NCBI GenBank assembly: GCA_016946835.1
Contig: JACVTC010000005.1
Location: 1,063,501-1,092,500 of the forward strand
Length of the DNA stretch: 29,000 bases
From: Neocallimastix lanati (nom. inval.)
Lineage: Eukaryota > Neocallimastigomycota > Neocallimastigomycetes > Neocallimastigales > Neocallimastigaceae
Reading direction: 5' to 3'
Shown: positions 1 through 10,827 of the stretch, one piece after another
Position numbering within the stretch: position 1 is the stretch's first letter
Layout of the letters: each line of letters begins with the position of its first letter
The notes under the pieces: model-generated
The model's database searches: none
The model's input: only the letters and a program-made list of their open reading frames with translations
Told to the model about the DNA's origin: nothing
Translations under genes and position numbers: made by a program

Positions 1-3000
1 GCAAAGTAAGAGACTTTACTAAGTACATAAGAGTTAATTATAATCTTCTTAAATGGAATAGGAATTTTGGAATTTGAAAGAAATTTACTAACAGAAAAGA
101 GAGCTTTAGTTACTTTAGAGTTAAGTAATTTAATAATAGGTTTCAACGATAAGCTTTTATCAAATGGTATACCTAAATAGGTATAACATTTAGTTATTGG
201 AATTGGTTGACCAGCAAGATAAAAAGTAGGATCTCTTTTATTTTGAAAAAGAGGTGTGTCTGGTCGAATCACCATCGTTGCACACTTATTAATTCCAAAA
301 TTCATCATATTAAATTTAGCCCATTCATTTACCTTCTTAAGCATTTTTTTCAACTTAGTTCTTGACGGTGCGCATAGAACAATATCATCTGCAAAGAGTC
401 CACCACAACATCTAGATTCGCCTAAAGGAATTCCAAGTTCTGAAACATCATTAAAAATGTCATTAATAAATAGATTGAAAAGAATTGGTGATAGTGGACA
501 ACCTTGTCTAACTCCTTTCATAATATTAAAAGATTCCGAATATTGATCATCAATTTTAACACTAGCTTTGGATGTCAAATATAGATTTTTTATAAATTGA
601 TAACATTTACCTCTAATACCTAAAGCATCTAATTTATATAAAATATTACCTATTGGAACAGAATCATATGCCTTTTTTAAATCTAGAAAAGCTAGGTAAG
701 TTTCTTTATTATCATTTTTACGCCTTTGACAAATTTCTCGAATTGAAATAAATAAACTAACACATTCTTCTTTAGTACGAAATCCAAATTGCTCTGGCCT
801 AATAAAATTATTTTTAAGTCCATATTCTGAAATTCTTTTGGAGACTATTTTCGAAATGAGTTTAATACCATTGTTAATCAGAGAGATACCTCGATAATTG
901 TCACAATCAGATAGATCATCTCCTTTTTTAGGAATAGATATAATACTTGCTTCATTCCATGAGCTAGGAAATTCTCCATTCCAAATTCTTGAGTATATCT
1001 TCTGTAAACAATTTAAACCAGAAGAAGAATTATTTACTGAATTTTCGTCATCCGGAGGAATTAAAGCTTTATAAAATTCAATAGGAATTCCATCCGGGCC
1101 TGAAGCTTTAAAATTTGGAGTAGCCAAAATTGCTTCTCTAATTTCTTCTATACTGATGTCTTGATTTATATCCCATTCATTGTGTCTCGTATACCTAATT
1201 GTTCCATTGGAAAATTTATTATACCATTCGATTAATGCACTATTGATATCAGAATGGCTTGAAGCAAGTTTTTTATAGTGATTGTGCCATACTTCTAACT
1301 GTTCTTTAGTAGAAGTAGCTAGTTTACCATTTTTGTCCTTTACTGAAGAATTTGACATATTTTTAAATTTATCTACTTTTGCTGTTGTTTTAAGCCATTT
1401 CCAAGCTTTTTTAGGGTTATGAGATTTCATATATTCACATCCTGTATTAATCCAATGTTGGTATTCAGTTTTCCTATAAATATTACACATATGATGAATA
1501 ATTTTGCACATTCTATTATATTTATCAATTAATTCTTCAAATTCATCTAAATTATGATAAGAACCTCTTCTTTTAATGGATTTATATAATTTCATTTTGA
1601 GTTTTTGCAAATTAAATATTTTCTGCGACATATGAAAAAAAGATTTTCGAACTTCTGAAATTGACGTGATATTAAGTTCCTTAGCAATATTGAATGAAGT
1701 TGAAATAAATTTCTTTGAAATATCATCAATACTAATATTAGGATCTGGAATCACTTCCTCTAATACACTAAAATAGTTGTTGTCAAAAATTGATTCTTTT
1801 TCATTTATACATTTTAATCTATCCCATTTAACTGTCTTTTTAGGCAGAGAGAAAGAATTATCTGAATTAACTGATGAAAAACATTTACCTTTTATTAATA
1901 AAGGTTTATGATCCGAAATGGGGGGAAAGTCAATAAAAGTACCATATGAAAGTAAATCTAACATATGATCATTGACAATCGCATGATCTATATCAGATTC
2001 TCTATTACCTCTACTCCATGAAATTGGGGAGCCCCATAAGGGAAGAATTTTCCAATTACTAAATTTAGAGAGCAAATTACTTAATTTCTCAGTAGGTAAA
2101 TTAAAATCACCAACCAACAATGAAGGATGAGAAGAGTGACTATTTAACCAAGACAATATTTCAATTCTAGCAGCTCTAGCATGAAGGCTATGGCCACTAT
2201 GAGGTACGTACACATTACCAATAGAACATTTAGTGAAATTCCAAAAATTATAAGTATACAAGGAAATAATATACTCATAAGTGTTGTTTTCAAGAGAGGC
2301 TTGACAAGAATTATGAAACCCAATATAAAGACCTCTTTTACCGGGAATTTCATTATTAGCTTTTTTGAAGAAATGTTTGTAGTTTTTTAATGATACTCGA
2401 CATGGATATTTACTGCTAGAACCTGAACCATTTCCTGTTTCCTGAAAGCATAAGAAAAGTGGTTTGTACATTGAAATAAAGAATTCAACACTGTCTTTTT
2501 TATCAAAGTTCCATCCATTAGTATTCCAACTGACACATAGAGAAAATTCTTTAACTGTATTATTATTAATATGAGTGTTATTAATATTATTGGAATTATT
2601 ATAATTGATTGAACTGAAATTTGAATTTGAATCTGAGCTTGAAACTGAATTTAAACATAAATTTGAAATTGAACTTGAACTTGTACTTGAACTTGAACTT
2701 GAACTTGAACTTGTACTTGAACTTGTACTTGAACTTGAACTTGAAATTGTACTTGAACTTGGACTTGAACTTGAACTTGAACCTGTACTTGAACTTGTAC
2801 TTAAACTTGTACTTGAACTTGAACTTGAGCTTGTACTTGAACTTGTACTTGAACTTGAACTTGAGCTTGTACTTGAACTTGAACATGAATCTGTATTTGA
2901 ACTTGAATTTGAATTTTGACTTGAATCTGCATTTGAATTTGAAGTAGTGAATAAGTTGATATTATAAGATGAATTCACTTTTTCTGATAAGGCAAAATGT

Positions 3001-3353
3001 TTCATTTTGAGTGAAGAAAAACTGTATTTATGATTCCTTTTGCTACAATTAATAACGTTAATTGAAGCACGTTTGAAACTATTAACAATACAATCAGTAA
3101 TAGATGTTAATTCTTCATCATTACCTACTATTTTAATTTTAAAGAATGCATCATTAAAATTAGCAATACGTTTAACTGATAAAACCTTATCATTTAATTC
3201 ATTCAGAGTTTTATTTAAATGTCTTCTCATTTTGATTTCTGGCCAAGATCGAAGTCCGCGGATAAAGAGTAGTTTCGTATTCTCCATTGGTATACCGTGG
3301 CACCTTGAACCTCTTAGAATGAAATTCTTATTTCTTATAAATTGGATTTCCAT
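1..3353 (-). CDS. Non-LTR retrotransposon (LINE) polyprotein: RRM-like, Ser-rich linker, APE endonuclease, reverse transcriptase; 3' part beyond the window
   Basis: I translated the minus strand from ATG 3353 to base 1 and found one open frame of 1117 codons with no stop; an in-frame TAG lies a few codons upstream of the ATG. Residues about 24-95 look like an RRM-type fold (KLLFIRGL strand, FFKIKIVG strand), as in LINE ORF1 proteins. Residues about 137-252 are a Ser/Thr/Asn-rich linker made by a hexanucleotide array. Residues about 265-490 are an AP-endonuclease-like domain: SWNTNGWNF, FLCFQET, GDFN (Asp416), SDIDHAIV and SDHKPL (Asp481, His482). The RT domain has DNYRGISL, FGFR, FLDLKKAYDS (Asp891), GVRQGCPLSPILFN and FADD (Asp989, Asp990), then the thumb region up to the edge. 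By family knowledge this enzyme nicks target DNA and copies its own RNA there (target-primed reverse transcription). All catalytic signatures visible are intact, so the copy may be recent. Most LINEs split ORF1 and ORF2; here they are one frame. The clade is not assigned. Confidence 0.93.
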   Translation of the reverse strand, partial: MEIQFIRNKNFILRGSRCHGIPMENTKLLFIRGLRSWPEIKMRRHLNKTLNELNDKVLSVKRIANFNDAFFKIKIVGNDEELTSITDCIVNSFKRASINVINCSKRNHKYSFSSLKMKHFALSEKVNSSYNINLFTTSNSNADSSQNSNSSSNTDSCSSSSTSSSSSSSTSSSTSSSSSSSTSLSTSSSTGSSSSSSPSSSTISSSSSSTSSSTSSSSSSSSSTSSSSISNLCLNSVSSSDSNSNFSSINYNNSNNINNTHINNNTVKEFSLCVSWNTNGWNFDKKDSVEFFISMYKPLFLCFQETGNGSGSSSKYPCRVSLKNYKHFFKKANNEIPGKRGLYIGFHNSCQASLENNTYEYIISLYTYNFWNFTKCSIGNVYVPHSGHSLHARAARIEILSWLNSHSSHPSLLVGDFNLPTEKLSNLLSKFSNWKILPLWGSPISWSRGNRESDIDHAIVNDHMLDLLSYGTFIDFPPISDHKPLLIKGKCFSSVNSDNSFSLPKKTVKWDRLKCINEKESIFDNNYFSVLEEVIPDPNISIDDISKKFISTSFNIAKELNITSISEVRKSFFHMSQKIFNLQKLKMKLYKSIKRRGSYHNLDEFEELIDKYNRMCKIIHHMCNIYRKTEYQHWINTGCEYMKSHNPKKAWKWLKTTAKVDKFKNMSNSSVKDKNGKLATSTKEQLEVWHNHYKKLASSHSDINSALIEWYNKFSNGTIRYTRHNEWDINQDISIEEIREAILATPNFKASGPDGIPIEFYKALIPPDDENSVNNSSSGLNCLQKIYSRIWNGEFPSSWNEASIISIPKKGDDLSDCDNYRGISLINNGIKLISKIVSKRISEYGLKNNFIRPEQFGFRTKEECVSLFISIREICQRRKNDNKETYLAFLDLKKAYDSVPIGNILYKLDALGIRGKCYQFIKNLYLTSKASVKIDDQYSESFNIMKGVRQGCPLSPILFNLFINDIFNDVSELGIPLGESRCCGGLFADDIVLCAPSRTKLKKMLKKVNEWAKFNMMNFGINKCATMVIRPDTPLFQNKRDPTFYLAGQPIPITKCYTYLGIPFDKSLSLKPIIKLLNSKVTKALFSVSKFLSNSKIPIPFKKIIINSYVLSKVSYF
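2659..2886 (-). repeat. In-frame hexanucleotide array coding a Ser/Thr linker in the LINE ORF
   Basis: On the plus strand the units read gaactt or gtactt with rare variants (gagctt, ggactt, gaacct). On the coding minus strand they give AGT TCA and AGT ACA, that is Ser-Ser and Ser-Thr. The unit length is a multiple of three, so copy-number change keeps the frame. The array accounts for the Glu/Leu-rich and Phe/Lys-rich open frames in the other reading frames, which are shadows. Confidence 0.9.
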
Positions 3354-4230
3354 AATAGTAATAAAAAACTAAAAATTAATAACTAAAAAAAAAAAAAAAA
3401 TAAAAAAAAGTCAATTTTTATTATAAAGTCTTGAGTATAATGAGAATTGTAATAATTTTATATTTTTTTGGAGTAAATAATTTCGATAATTAGTAGTTTG
3501 TTGAATGATTGAAAAATAATTTGATTTAGCACTTTTTTCAGTATATTATTTAAATTGAATATCATAAAGTATTTAATGACTAAGATTGAATTGATGAAAT
3601 AAAATGGCACAAAATTAGTAAAGAGTTAAATAAATTACTACAAGATTTAGAGTGAATCAATCTCTTACAACGTGATACATGAAATATAAAGTTGAAATAC
3701 AATTGAATACAATAGATTCTTACATGAGAATAGTAATACTACATGAAAATAGAAATACAATGAAAATGTATTACTAATTCTTGGGTGTAACTTATTTAAC
3801 AATGTTCCAAAAATGCACCATTATATTCCGCAGTGAGTGTTCACCAGAAAAATTTTACCAATAACATTACCATTGCGCATAATGTTATTAATTAACACAA
3901 AATATAACTTTACTACTATTTTGCACCAGTACTGTGGATCTACTTTATAAGAGTAAAGTTAATTCCCCTTGCAGTCGATTTAAATACATAAATCAAGTAC
4001 ACCCCTGCTCGGGGTAAAATATCGTCATATTTTTCACATTTATATTTTTTGATTTTTTTATACAGCGAACTACTTATGAAATATGAACATTATAATAAAT
4101 GAAATAGTAACGTGAAATAAAAAGTAATAATCAAAAATAAGTGTATAAATAAATTCAGAAAAAAGTTCATAGGCAACGAACCTCCCTTCCACCAAGAAGA
4201 TCCTAAATAATTGCATTTTTAACAAATACT
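3354..4230 (-). other. Possible LINE 5' leader with hairpins
   Basis: This stretch upstream of the LINE start is non-coding but much less repetitive than the spacers around it. It contains three perfect inverted repeats: 3860-3869 with 3880-3889 (10 bp, 10-nt loop), 3906-3914 with 3952-3960 (9 bp) and 4001-4005 with 4011-4015 (ACCCC/GGGGT, 5-nt loop). The first 70 bases next to the ATG are A/T homopolymer. That it belongs to the element, and where the element's 5' end lies, are inferences; no target-site duplication was found. From about 4230 to 4745 the sequence is plain A/T-rich spacer leading to the 3' end of the next gene. Confidence 0.4.
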
Positions 4231-4745
4231 TCCTTCCAATTCATTTACAACACCAATTTCAACTATTAATTAAATACAACATTTACTTTTCAATTATTAA
4301 CACTTCCAATAAACAATTATTTTACAATCTTAATAATAAATAATTTTCTTTTTTCTTTTTTTTTTTTTATTTAAAGGATAAAAAAAATAAAAATTTATTT
4401 TATTTAGAAATAATTATAATTATTACTATATTATTAAAATTATATTTATTTCCTTTTTATATATTAATTTCATATTCTATATTATTTTAATTTTTTATTT
4501 TTTTTTTTTGATAATATTTGTTCGTTTATTTTAATTAAATTATTTAAATTATTTTTATTTCTTTCTTTTTTATATGTTTATATTTTTTTTTATTATTTAT
4601 TTTATTTTATTTTTTTTTTTTTTTTGGAAACTACCTTTATATCAATAGTCAAAGACATCTATACAAAGATATTTTCTTTTATTGTTTTATTAAATTAATT
4701 GGAAATATTTATTTTTAAAATAAAATATTTATTAAATTTTTATAT

Positions 4746-5451
4746 CTAACAAGCAGCACTGTTGTCAGCCTTAGTGTTTAAGATAAGGGCAACAATTAAA
4801 CCGTAAAGACCTAAAACTTCAGCGAAAATAAGAATAAGAATCATACCGACGTATAACTTTGGTTGTTGAGCAGTACCACGAACACCAGCGTCACCAACAA
4901 TACCAATAGCAACACCAGCAGCAAGACCGGCTAAACCGACAGAGAGACCACAGGCGAAGTGAATGAAGGCATTAGATAATAACATAGTTGGCTTGATATT
5001 AGATGAAACAATGACAGAAACAATTAAACCGTAAATACCAATAATACCAGCCATAATAACTGGAATAATACACTTCATAATTAAATCTGGCTTCATGACA
5101 CCCATAACAGAAATACCAACACCAGACTTGGCAGTACCGTAAGCAGCTCCGAAACCTTTTTTATTATTAAAATATTATTATTTATTAATTATATATTCAC
5201 TTTTTATCTATTTCAAATTTTTATTTTATTAATTACTATTTCATCTAATATTTACAAGCAAAGACAGTAGCAGCAGCACATCCCATAGTACTGAAGAATG
5301 GGGCGTAGGCTGGACCTATTTATTATTTTATTACATATATATTATTACAGTTAATTTTAAACCATTTTTTCTACTTCTTTTTTTAAATATTCCATTTATC
5401 TTATTTTTATTTTAAATTTTAATACTAACAAGCTTCAGTGAATTCGACCAT
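4746..5451 (-). CDS. VMA3: V-type proton ATPase 16-kDa proteolipid subunit c, three exons
   Basis: Exons read on the minus strand: 5451-5430, 5315-5256 and 5155-4746, both introns in phase 1, giving 163 residues (fungal c subunits have about 160). Donors are GTTAGT and GTAAAT; acceptors are TAG and AAG. The protein starts [15 protein letters not shown] and runs through [36 protein letters not shown] and [10 protein letters not shown] to [14 protein letters not shown]. It has four hydrophobic helices, and Glu140 in the last one is the proton-carrying carboxylate known from the family. It forms the rotating membrane ring of the V-ATPase that acidifies vacuoles and endosomes. The stop is TAG at 4748-4746. 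Both introns split a Cys codon as T|GT after an Ala codon GCT. The coding part is clearly richer in G+C than its flanks. Close paralogues (c', c'') differ in length and N-terminus; c is the best fit. Confidence 0.95.
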
Positions 5452-6825
5452 TGTGATTTAATAATTTATTTTATTTTACTAATCAAGTTTTATTTTTTTA
5501 TGTGTATGTGTTTTTTTTTTTTTATTGTTTTTATTGTTTATATTTTTTGAATTATTTTAAATTATTTATTTATTATTATTTAATACGTATTTACAATATT
5601 TATGTTGAATAGATTCCAAGTATAATATTAAAAATACCAATATAATTATTAAAAATAAAAAAAAATTAGATATTTATTTTCTATTTATATCAAATTTTAA
5701 ATTATATTATAATCATTAATTTTATTTATTACAATTTATTATGGTTTCTTTACTTTTTTTTTTTTTTGTTTATTTTTTTTTTTTTTCAAGAAATGCTTTT
5801 AAACTTTCTTTAGAGAGAAAAGTTTATTTTTTATATTAGCTTTTTAAATGAACTCCGAATTAAATTATAATTTATTCAAAATATATTATTATAATATATT
5901 AATACTTTAATTATTGTGATGTCATTCAGCCAAATATATATAAGCCAATCAATATAAATTATTATATATTATATATATATTTTCTATCAAATCATAAATT
6001 AAAAATTTATGAGGCTGAAATAATATATACTAATAAATTATTTTAAAACAAAAATATTTAATTAATCTTTTTTTTTTTGAAAATATCAATAAAAGGTTAA
6101 ATTTATATAATAATATTATTATTAATATTAGTATTATCATTATTATATATTATATATTTGAAAAGTAATAAATAAGAGAAAAATTTATCAATGATTAATT
6201 TAAGTTGATAAAATAGGATAAAATAATAAAAAAAAAATTAATATTTATTTTGTGTAATAATAATAAAATAATTATATATAAAGAAATATTATGTAATATA
6301 TGAATTCAATATATTCTGCTTTTATATAGATTATATAAATATTAAATAAAGTAATAGAAATTAATATAATAGCTTGTATTATTAAGATTATATTTATTTT
6401 TGAATATATATATATTTTAATGAATAATTATCATAATACAAATTATTATAAAATTATTAATTACTAATTAATAATAATAACTAATAATTATTTAAAAAAC
6501 TTAGTAATAATTATTATAAACATTGTTATTACAAACATAATTATTATAAATATTATAATTATTATGATTTATATAAAATAGTAATAATTATAATGTATAA
6601 TAATAATATTAATATTAATAATTATAATTAAATTTTCATTACATAATAGAAATATATATCAAAATGTATTAAAAAAATTTTTGTTTGATATTTATATAAA
6701 TTTATATTATTATTGATTTGTAAAGTAGAAGTGGTTGGCCAGAATTAATTAATGATTGAAAAAAAAATATTAAAATAATTCCCATTATTTATTTATTAAT
6801 TTATTTAAAATTTAAATTTAATTCT

Positions 6826-6873
<48 letters not shown>

Positions 6874-7044
6874 AATTATATATATGAAATAATAAAATTA
6901 AAAATTAAAAAAAAAAAAATTATATATAGATATGTATATCAAATTTATAATAAACATTATGTTCGAGAAATAGAATAATTGCATAATTACTGTGATAAAA
7001 TTAAATCTTAATGTTATTAAATACTATAAATTTAATATTAACTG
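5452..7044. other. AT-rich spacer upstream of the V-ATPase c gene
   Basis: No open frame or motif worth calling was seen. It should contain the promoter of the minus-strand V-ATPase gene, but no specific element can be named. It consists of A/T runs, ATT and TA microsatellites and the T40 tract listed separately. Confidence 0.6.
6827..6866. repeat. Poly(T) tract, 40 bases
   Basis: Uninterrupted run of 40 T. It is one of about a dozen homopolymers of 30 bases or more in the window. Confidence 0.95.
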
Positions 7045-7204
7045 GATATTGAATAAAAATCTATAAGTTTTAAATACTTATTAATACTTTTATATCTTTT
7101 TTTTTTTTTTATTTTTTCTTTAAAATACAGAATGATATTGAATAAAAATCTATAAGAATTTTAAATACTTTTTAATACTTTAATATTCTTTTTTTTTTTT
7201 TTTT
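7045..7204. repeat. Two-copy direct repeat, offset 89 bases
   Basis: Copies start at about 7045 and 7134. Both read gatattgaataaaaatctat, then ttttaaatactt, ttaatacttt and a T run of 14 or more. The match breaks only by small insertions, so this looks like a fairly recent tandem duplication. Confidence 0.75.
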
Positions 7205-7339
7205 AAAATGATTTTTGTTTTTTAATACAAAAATAAAATATGTACTATTAGAATGATCTTTTTTTTATTTTTATTTTTATTTTTATTATTATTATTTAAA
7301 AAAAAAAAATATATTTTATCCAATAATAATTTTTTAAAA

Positions 7340-7348
<9 letters not shown>

Positions 7349-7382
<34 letters not shown>
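7349..7382. repeat. (TA)n microsatellite
   Basis: About 16 perfect TA units following an A run. Confidence 0.9.
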
Positions 7383-7388
<6 letters not shown>

Positions 7389-7600
7389 GATATATAAATA
7401 TATAAATAATTCTAAAATAAACTTAAAAATTTACCAAAATTTAATATATGAATTAATATAGCTATTTATACCATTTATGTATTTTTTAAAAAGTCTTCGT
7501 TTCTACCTTCTAATCATGTATAACAGCAATCTATTGAAAAGAGCTTGGTTTTTTTTTTTTTTTTTAAACAAAAACAAAATTAAAAGTTAATATAATTTAA

Positions 7601-7850
7601 TTATTTATTATTTATTATTTATTATTTATTATTTATTTATTATTCAATTATTTATTTATTTATAATTTATAATTTATTATTTATTATTTATTATTTATTA
7701 TTTATTATTTATTTATTATTTATTATTTATTATTTATTATTTATTATTTATTATTTATTATTTATTATTTATTATTTATTATTTATTATTTATTATTTAT
7801 TATTTATTATTCAATTATTTATTTATTTATTTATAATTTATAATTTATTA
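7601..7850. repeat. Heptanucleotide satellite, unit ATTATTT
   Basis: A long array of the 7-base unit ATTATTT. It is bracketed by two near-identical higher-order blocks, at about 7638-7680 and 7803-7850, each reading attcaattatttatttattt then two copies of ataattt. This suggests unequal exchange or segmental duplication within the array. Confidence 0.85.
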
Positions 7851-7917
7851 ATTTTTATTTAATTATTTATTATTAATAAATACATTATTTTATTATTTAA
7901 AATTTATTATAAATTTT

Positions 7918-8120
7918 ATTGATCGACCTAAGGACTACTCCTGAATTTATAGCAATTTTCATCTTCCCTCTAAATGAAGTTGATGGTCGCTCGCCATCGT
8001 AAGTATTCCTGCTAATGGGCCATATAATTGCTAGTGCATAGAGCACATGATCAGTGAGAGGAGTAGTGTAGATGTTTCTCACTCGATGATGGTTCGAGAG
8101 ATCACTGAAAAATAGTTTTT
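7918..8120 (+). ncRNA. Candidate structured RNA gene, family unknown
   Basis: A 200-base island of normal complexity and higher G+C sits between A/T repeats. It is rich in perfect complementary segments: 7920-7924 with 8100-8104 (ends of the island), 7934-7942 with 8059-8067 (9 bp), 7950-7957 with 8026-8033 (8 bp), 7958-7962 with 7974-7978, 7982-7986 with 7994-7998 (7-nt loop), 8034-8037 with 8043-8046 (5-nt loop) and 8082-8086 with 8094-8098 (7-nt loop). The 9-bp, 8-bp and 5-bp (7982/7994) stems nest properly. GGTTCGAGA at 8091-8099 resembles a Pol III B box, and a T5 run at 8116-8120 could terminate transcription, so I favour the plus strand. The minus strand has a 61-codon open frame here, so a small coding exon remains possible. 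It does not match U1-U6, SRP or RNase P signatures I know. Confidence 0.35.
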
Positions 8121-8548
8121 CAATATATTTATTTATTTTTATTAATTACATATTACATTTTATATATTATTTATATTATTTATTATACCAATTCTAATTA
8201 TAATAAATAATATAAATCAATTGTTTATTTTTTATATATCTATGTTAATTTAAATATGATAGTTGAAAATACTTAACATAAATTTTATTGTTTTTATATA
8301 AAATAAATATATTTCTTTTTTTGTAAAAAAATAATTAATTATTAAATAAGAATTAATTATATAAAAATATTTTCTTTATTATCTACTTTCATTAATTATT
8401 TATTTACTTTTTTAATTTTTTTTTTTTTTTTTAATTTATTATCAATATTCCTCTTTGATAATTTAATAATAATATATCACCATCAGTAAGAAAATTAATA
8501 ATAATAAAATTTTATCATATCAATAATTAAAAATAACATAATTATTTC

Positions 8549-8581
<33 letters not shown>

Positions 8582-8827
8582 TAATTTTACTTATTACAAG
8601 AAATATATTCATTTCTCAATATATATTTGATTATTCTATCTATTATTTCTAATTGTTGAATAATTACAAAAATAAAATAATGAATTATTTAAATAGATTA
8701 ATTATATATTAATAATATGTATTAATTATTGAATTATTGCATAATATTTTTTATTTAAATGATATCTTTAAAAATTATAAAATTAATAATCCTTATTATA
8801 TAGTTATCTTTTTAATTTTTGGAACTA

Positions 8828-8869
<42 letters not shown>

Positions 8870-10635
8870 TATTTATTTATGTTAATTGAATTTTTAATAT
8901 TTTATTTAAAAACTTAAATATCTATATTAGATCAAAAATATAACTATTAAAGTTTATGTTGATAATTCCAAAAGAATTATATAAATTAATAAATTTATTT
9001 TATTGGTCAAATCTTAAATTTGTGTAATTTTTATGATTTTGAGATATACTATATTATTTTATGTATTAATTTTTTATAATTTTATAATTTTTAAACTTTT
9101 TAATATTATTAGAAAATAAACAACAACAAAAAAAAATTTTATTAATTAATGATATAACCCTGGTTATTGTTGGGACTAATTTATTAAATATAATATTGAA
9201 GTATTATTAAATTAATAATTTAATTTTATTATTATAATTACATATATTATTTAAGTAAAAAGAATTATAATTGATTTTACATTTAAAACTATCTAACAAC
9301 TTTCTTACAGATCATAATTCAGAGAAATGTTTTTTTATTTAATTATATAAGTGTAATTAATATTTAGAAATAAAGCCACTTATAAAGAGCATTATAAAAT
9401 CATTATAAAATCATTTGATTTAAATTTGATTTATAACATTAATTTATGTTTGAATAATAAAAATTATTTTATATTAATTAAAGTTTGAATATTTAATTTT
9501 ATATCATTAAATTATTATAATATATGATAAATAATTATTAAATATTTTCAATAAAAAGTTTATATTTATATATAATCAATAAATTAATATAGAATAGTAT
9601 AAAAAAAGTTTATATTAATTTTAATTATTTTAATATTTTAATGTATTATGTATTTAATAATTATTAAATTTCCTTTTTTATATTTAATTGTAAAAAAGGA
9701 AAAAAAAAATATATATATATGTATTATCTATATAATCTATATATATATTTATGGTAAAAATTTTTTATTTTTTAGAAATTTATATAGATTAGATTACATA
9801 ATGCTACGTGTAAATAGCCTAAATTTTGTGTAATAAAAAATCTTCTGTGAATATCATAGCTGAATTATTTAATTAAAACCAGAATAAATGCGCAACTTGA
9901 AAAGAAAATTAATAAATAAATAAAAGGTGAAATTTTAATATTGTATAAATTTTAAATGAAATATTTAACTAATAATACATTTTAAATAGTGAAAAATTGT
10001 TAATTGAGTATAAAAAACAATTAAATATTATATATTTTTCTTTTATAATTTAAAATATTATTAATATTTATATTTTAAAAGAAAACTTAATAAAAATTAA
10101 TTAAAATATGAAAAATTATTTTAAACCACATTAATATATAGTTTTCAGAATTGTTAAGGAATATTTAGTCAATAATATTATTTTTAAAATAGTTAATAAT
10201 AGACCATTATCAGAAATTTATTACTGAAGCTTTTAAACATCAATTCATATAAAATTTTTTTTTCCTTTGCTTGTATTAATTTTCTTTTAAAATTTTATAT
10301 ATAAAATGAAGCATATAAAAAAAATAAAATAATAAACTACAAGAAAAAAAAATTATTCTTTATTAAATAATTTACATATTATATTTATAAAATAATTATA
10401 CCATATTAAATGAAAATTGGATATAAGCTTTAATACATAAATAAAATATATTTTTAAAAATATATATTTAAAAGTAATTATAATTCATATTTTTTATTTT
10501 ATAATTAATGATTAAATAATATTTTATTGATAGTTATTCATTATTATTATTAATATTAGTATAAGTAATTTTTTATTTCTCAGAATCAAATAATAATATA
10601 AACTTTAATTAATAATAAATTTTATTGATTTATTT

Positions 10636-10672
<37 letters not shown>

Positions 10673-10787
10673 CAAAAAGAAAAAAATTAAAAAAAAAAAA
10701 AAAAATAGTTTATATATTTATATATAAAAGTGTATATAATTATGTAAGTAATTTATTATTATTATTATTATTATTTTTTTGTAAAAA

Positions 10788-10827
<40 letters not shown>

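Noticed and set aside
256-546. Plus-strand 96-codon open frame
   Set aside because: Antisense shadow of the RT core, whose minus-strand frame carries the FADD and RQGCPLSP motifs.
2144-2390. Short open frames on both strands
   Set aside because: They overlap the endonuclease domain of the LINE in other frames and show no domain of their own.
2599-2947. Open frames rich in Glu/Leu, Asn/Leu or Phe/Lys
   Set aside because: They are other-frame readings of the hexanucleotide array inside the LINE ORF.
3040-3372. Plus-strand 110-codon open frame
   Set aside because: Antisense to the RRM-like N-terminus of the LINE protein; the minus frame is continuous and has the better motifs.
7601-7850. CRISPR-like array
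   Set aside because: The repeats are contiguous 7-mers without spacers, and the window is eukaryotic.
7999-8006. GTAAGTAT, whose reverse complement is the start of U1 snRNA
   Set aside because: The following minus-strand sequence does not continue like U1, and the motif lies inside the nested stems of the island.
7897-8082. 61-codon minus-strand frame as a protein gene
   Set aside because: No family recognised, and the same DNA is full of nested complementary segments, which fits an RNA better. Kept as an alternative in the RNA entry.
8091-8099. tRNA gene (GGTTCGAGA looks like a T-loop)
   Set aside because: No acceptor, D or anticodon arms can be drawn around it.
8080-8115. U3 or C/D box snoRNA
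   Set aside because: The minus strand has a weak likeness to the U3 5' end and box B, but the conserved box A second half and boxes C and D are missing. The plus strand has TGATGG and CTGA only about 20 bases apart.
9648-9833. 61-codon open frame
   Set aside because: Low-complexity Ile/Tyr/Phe from A/T repeats, with no motif.
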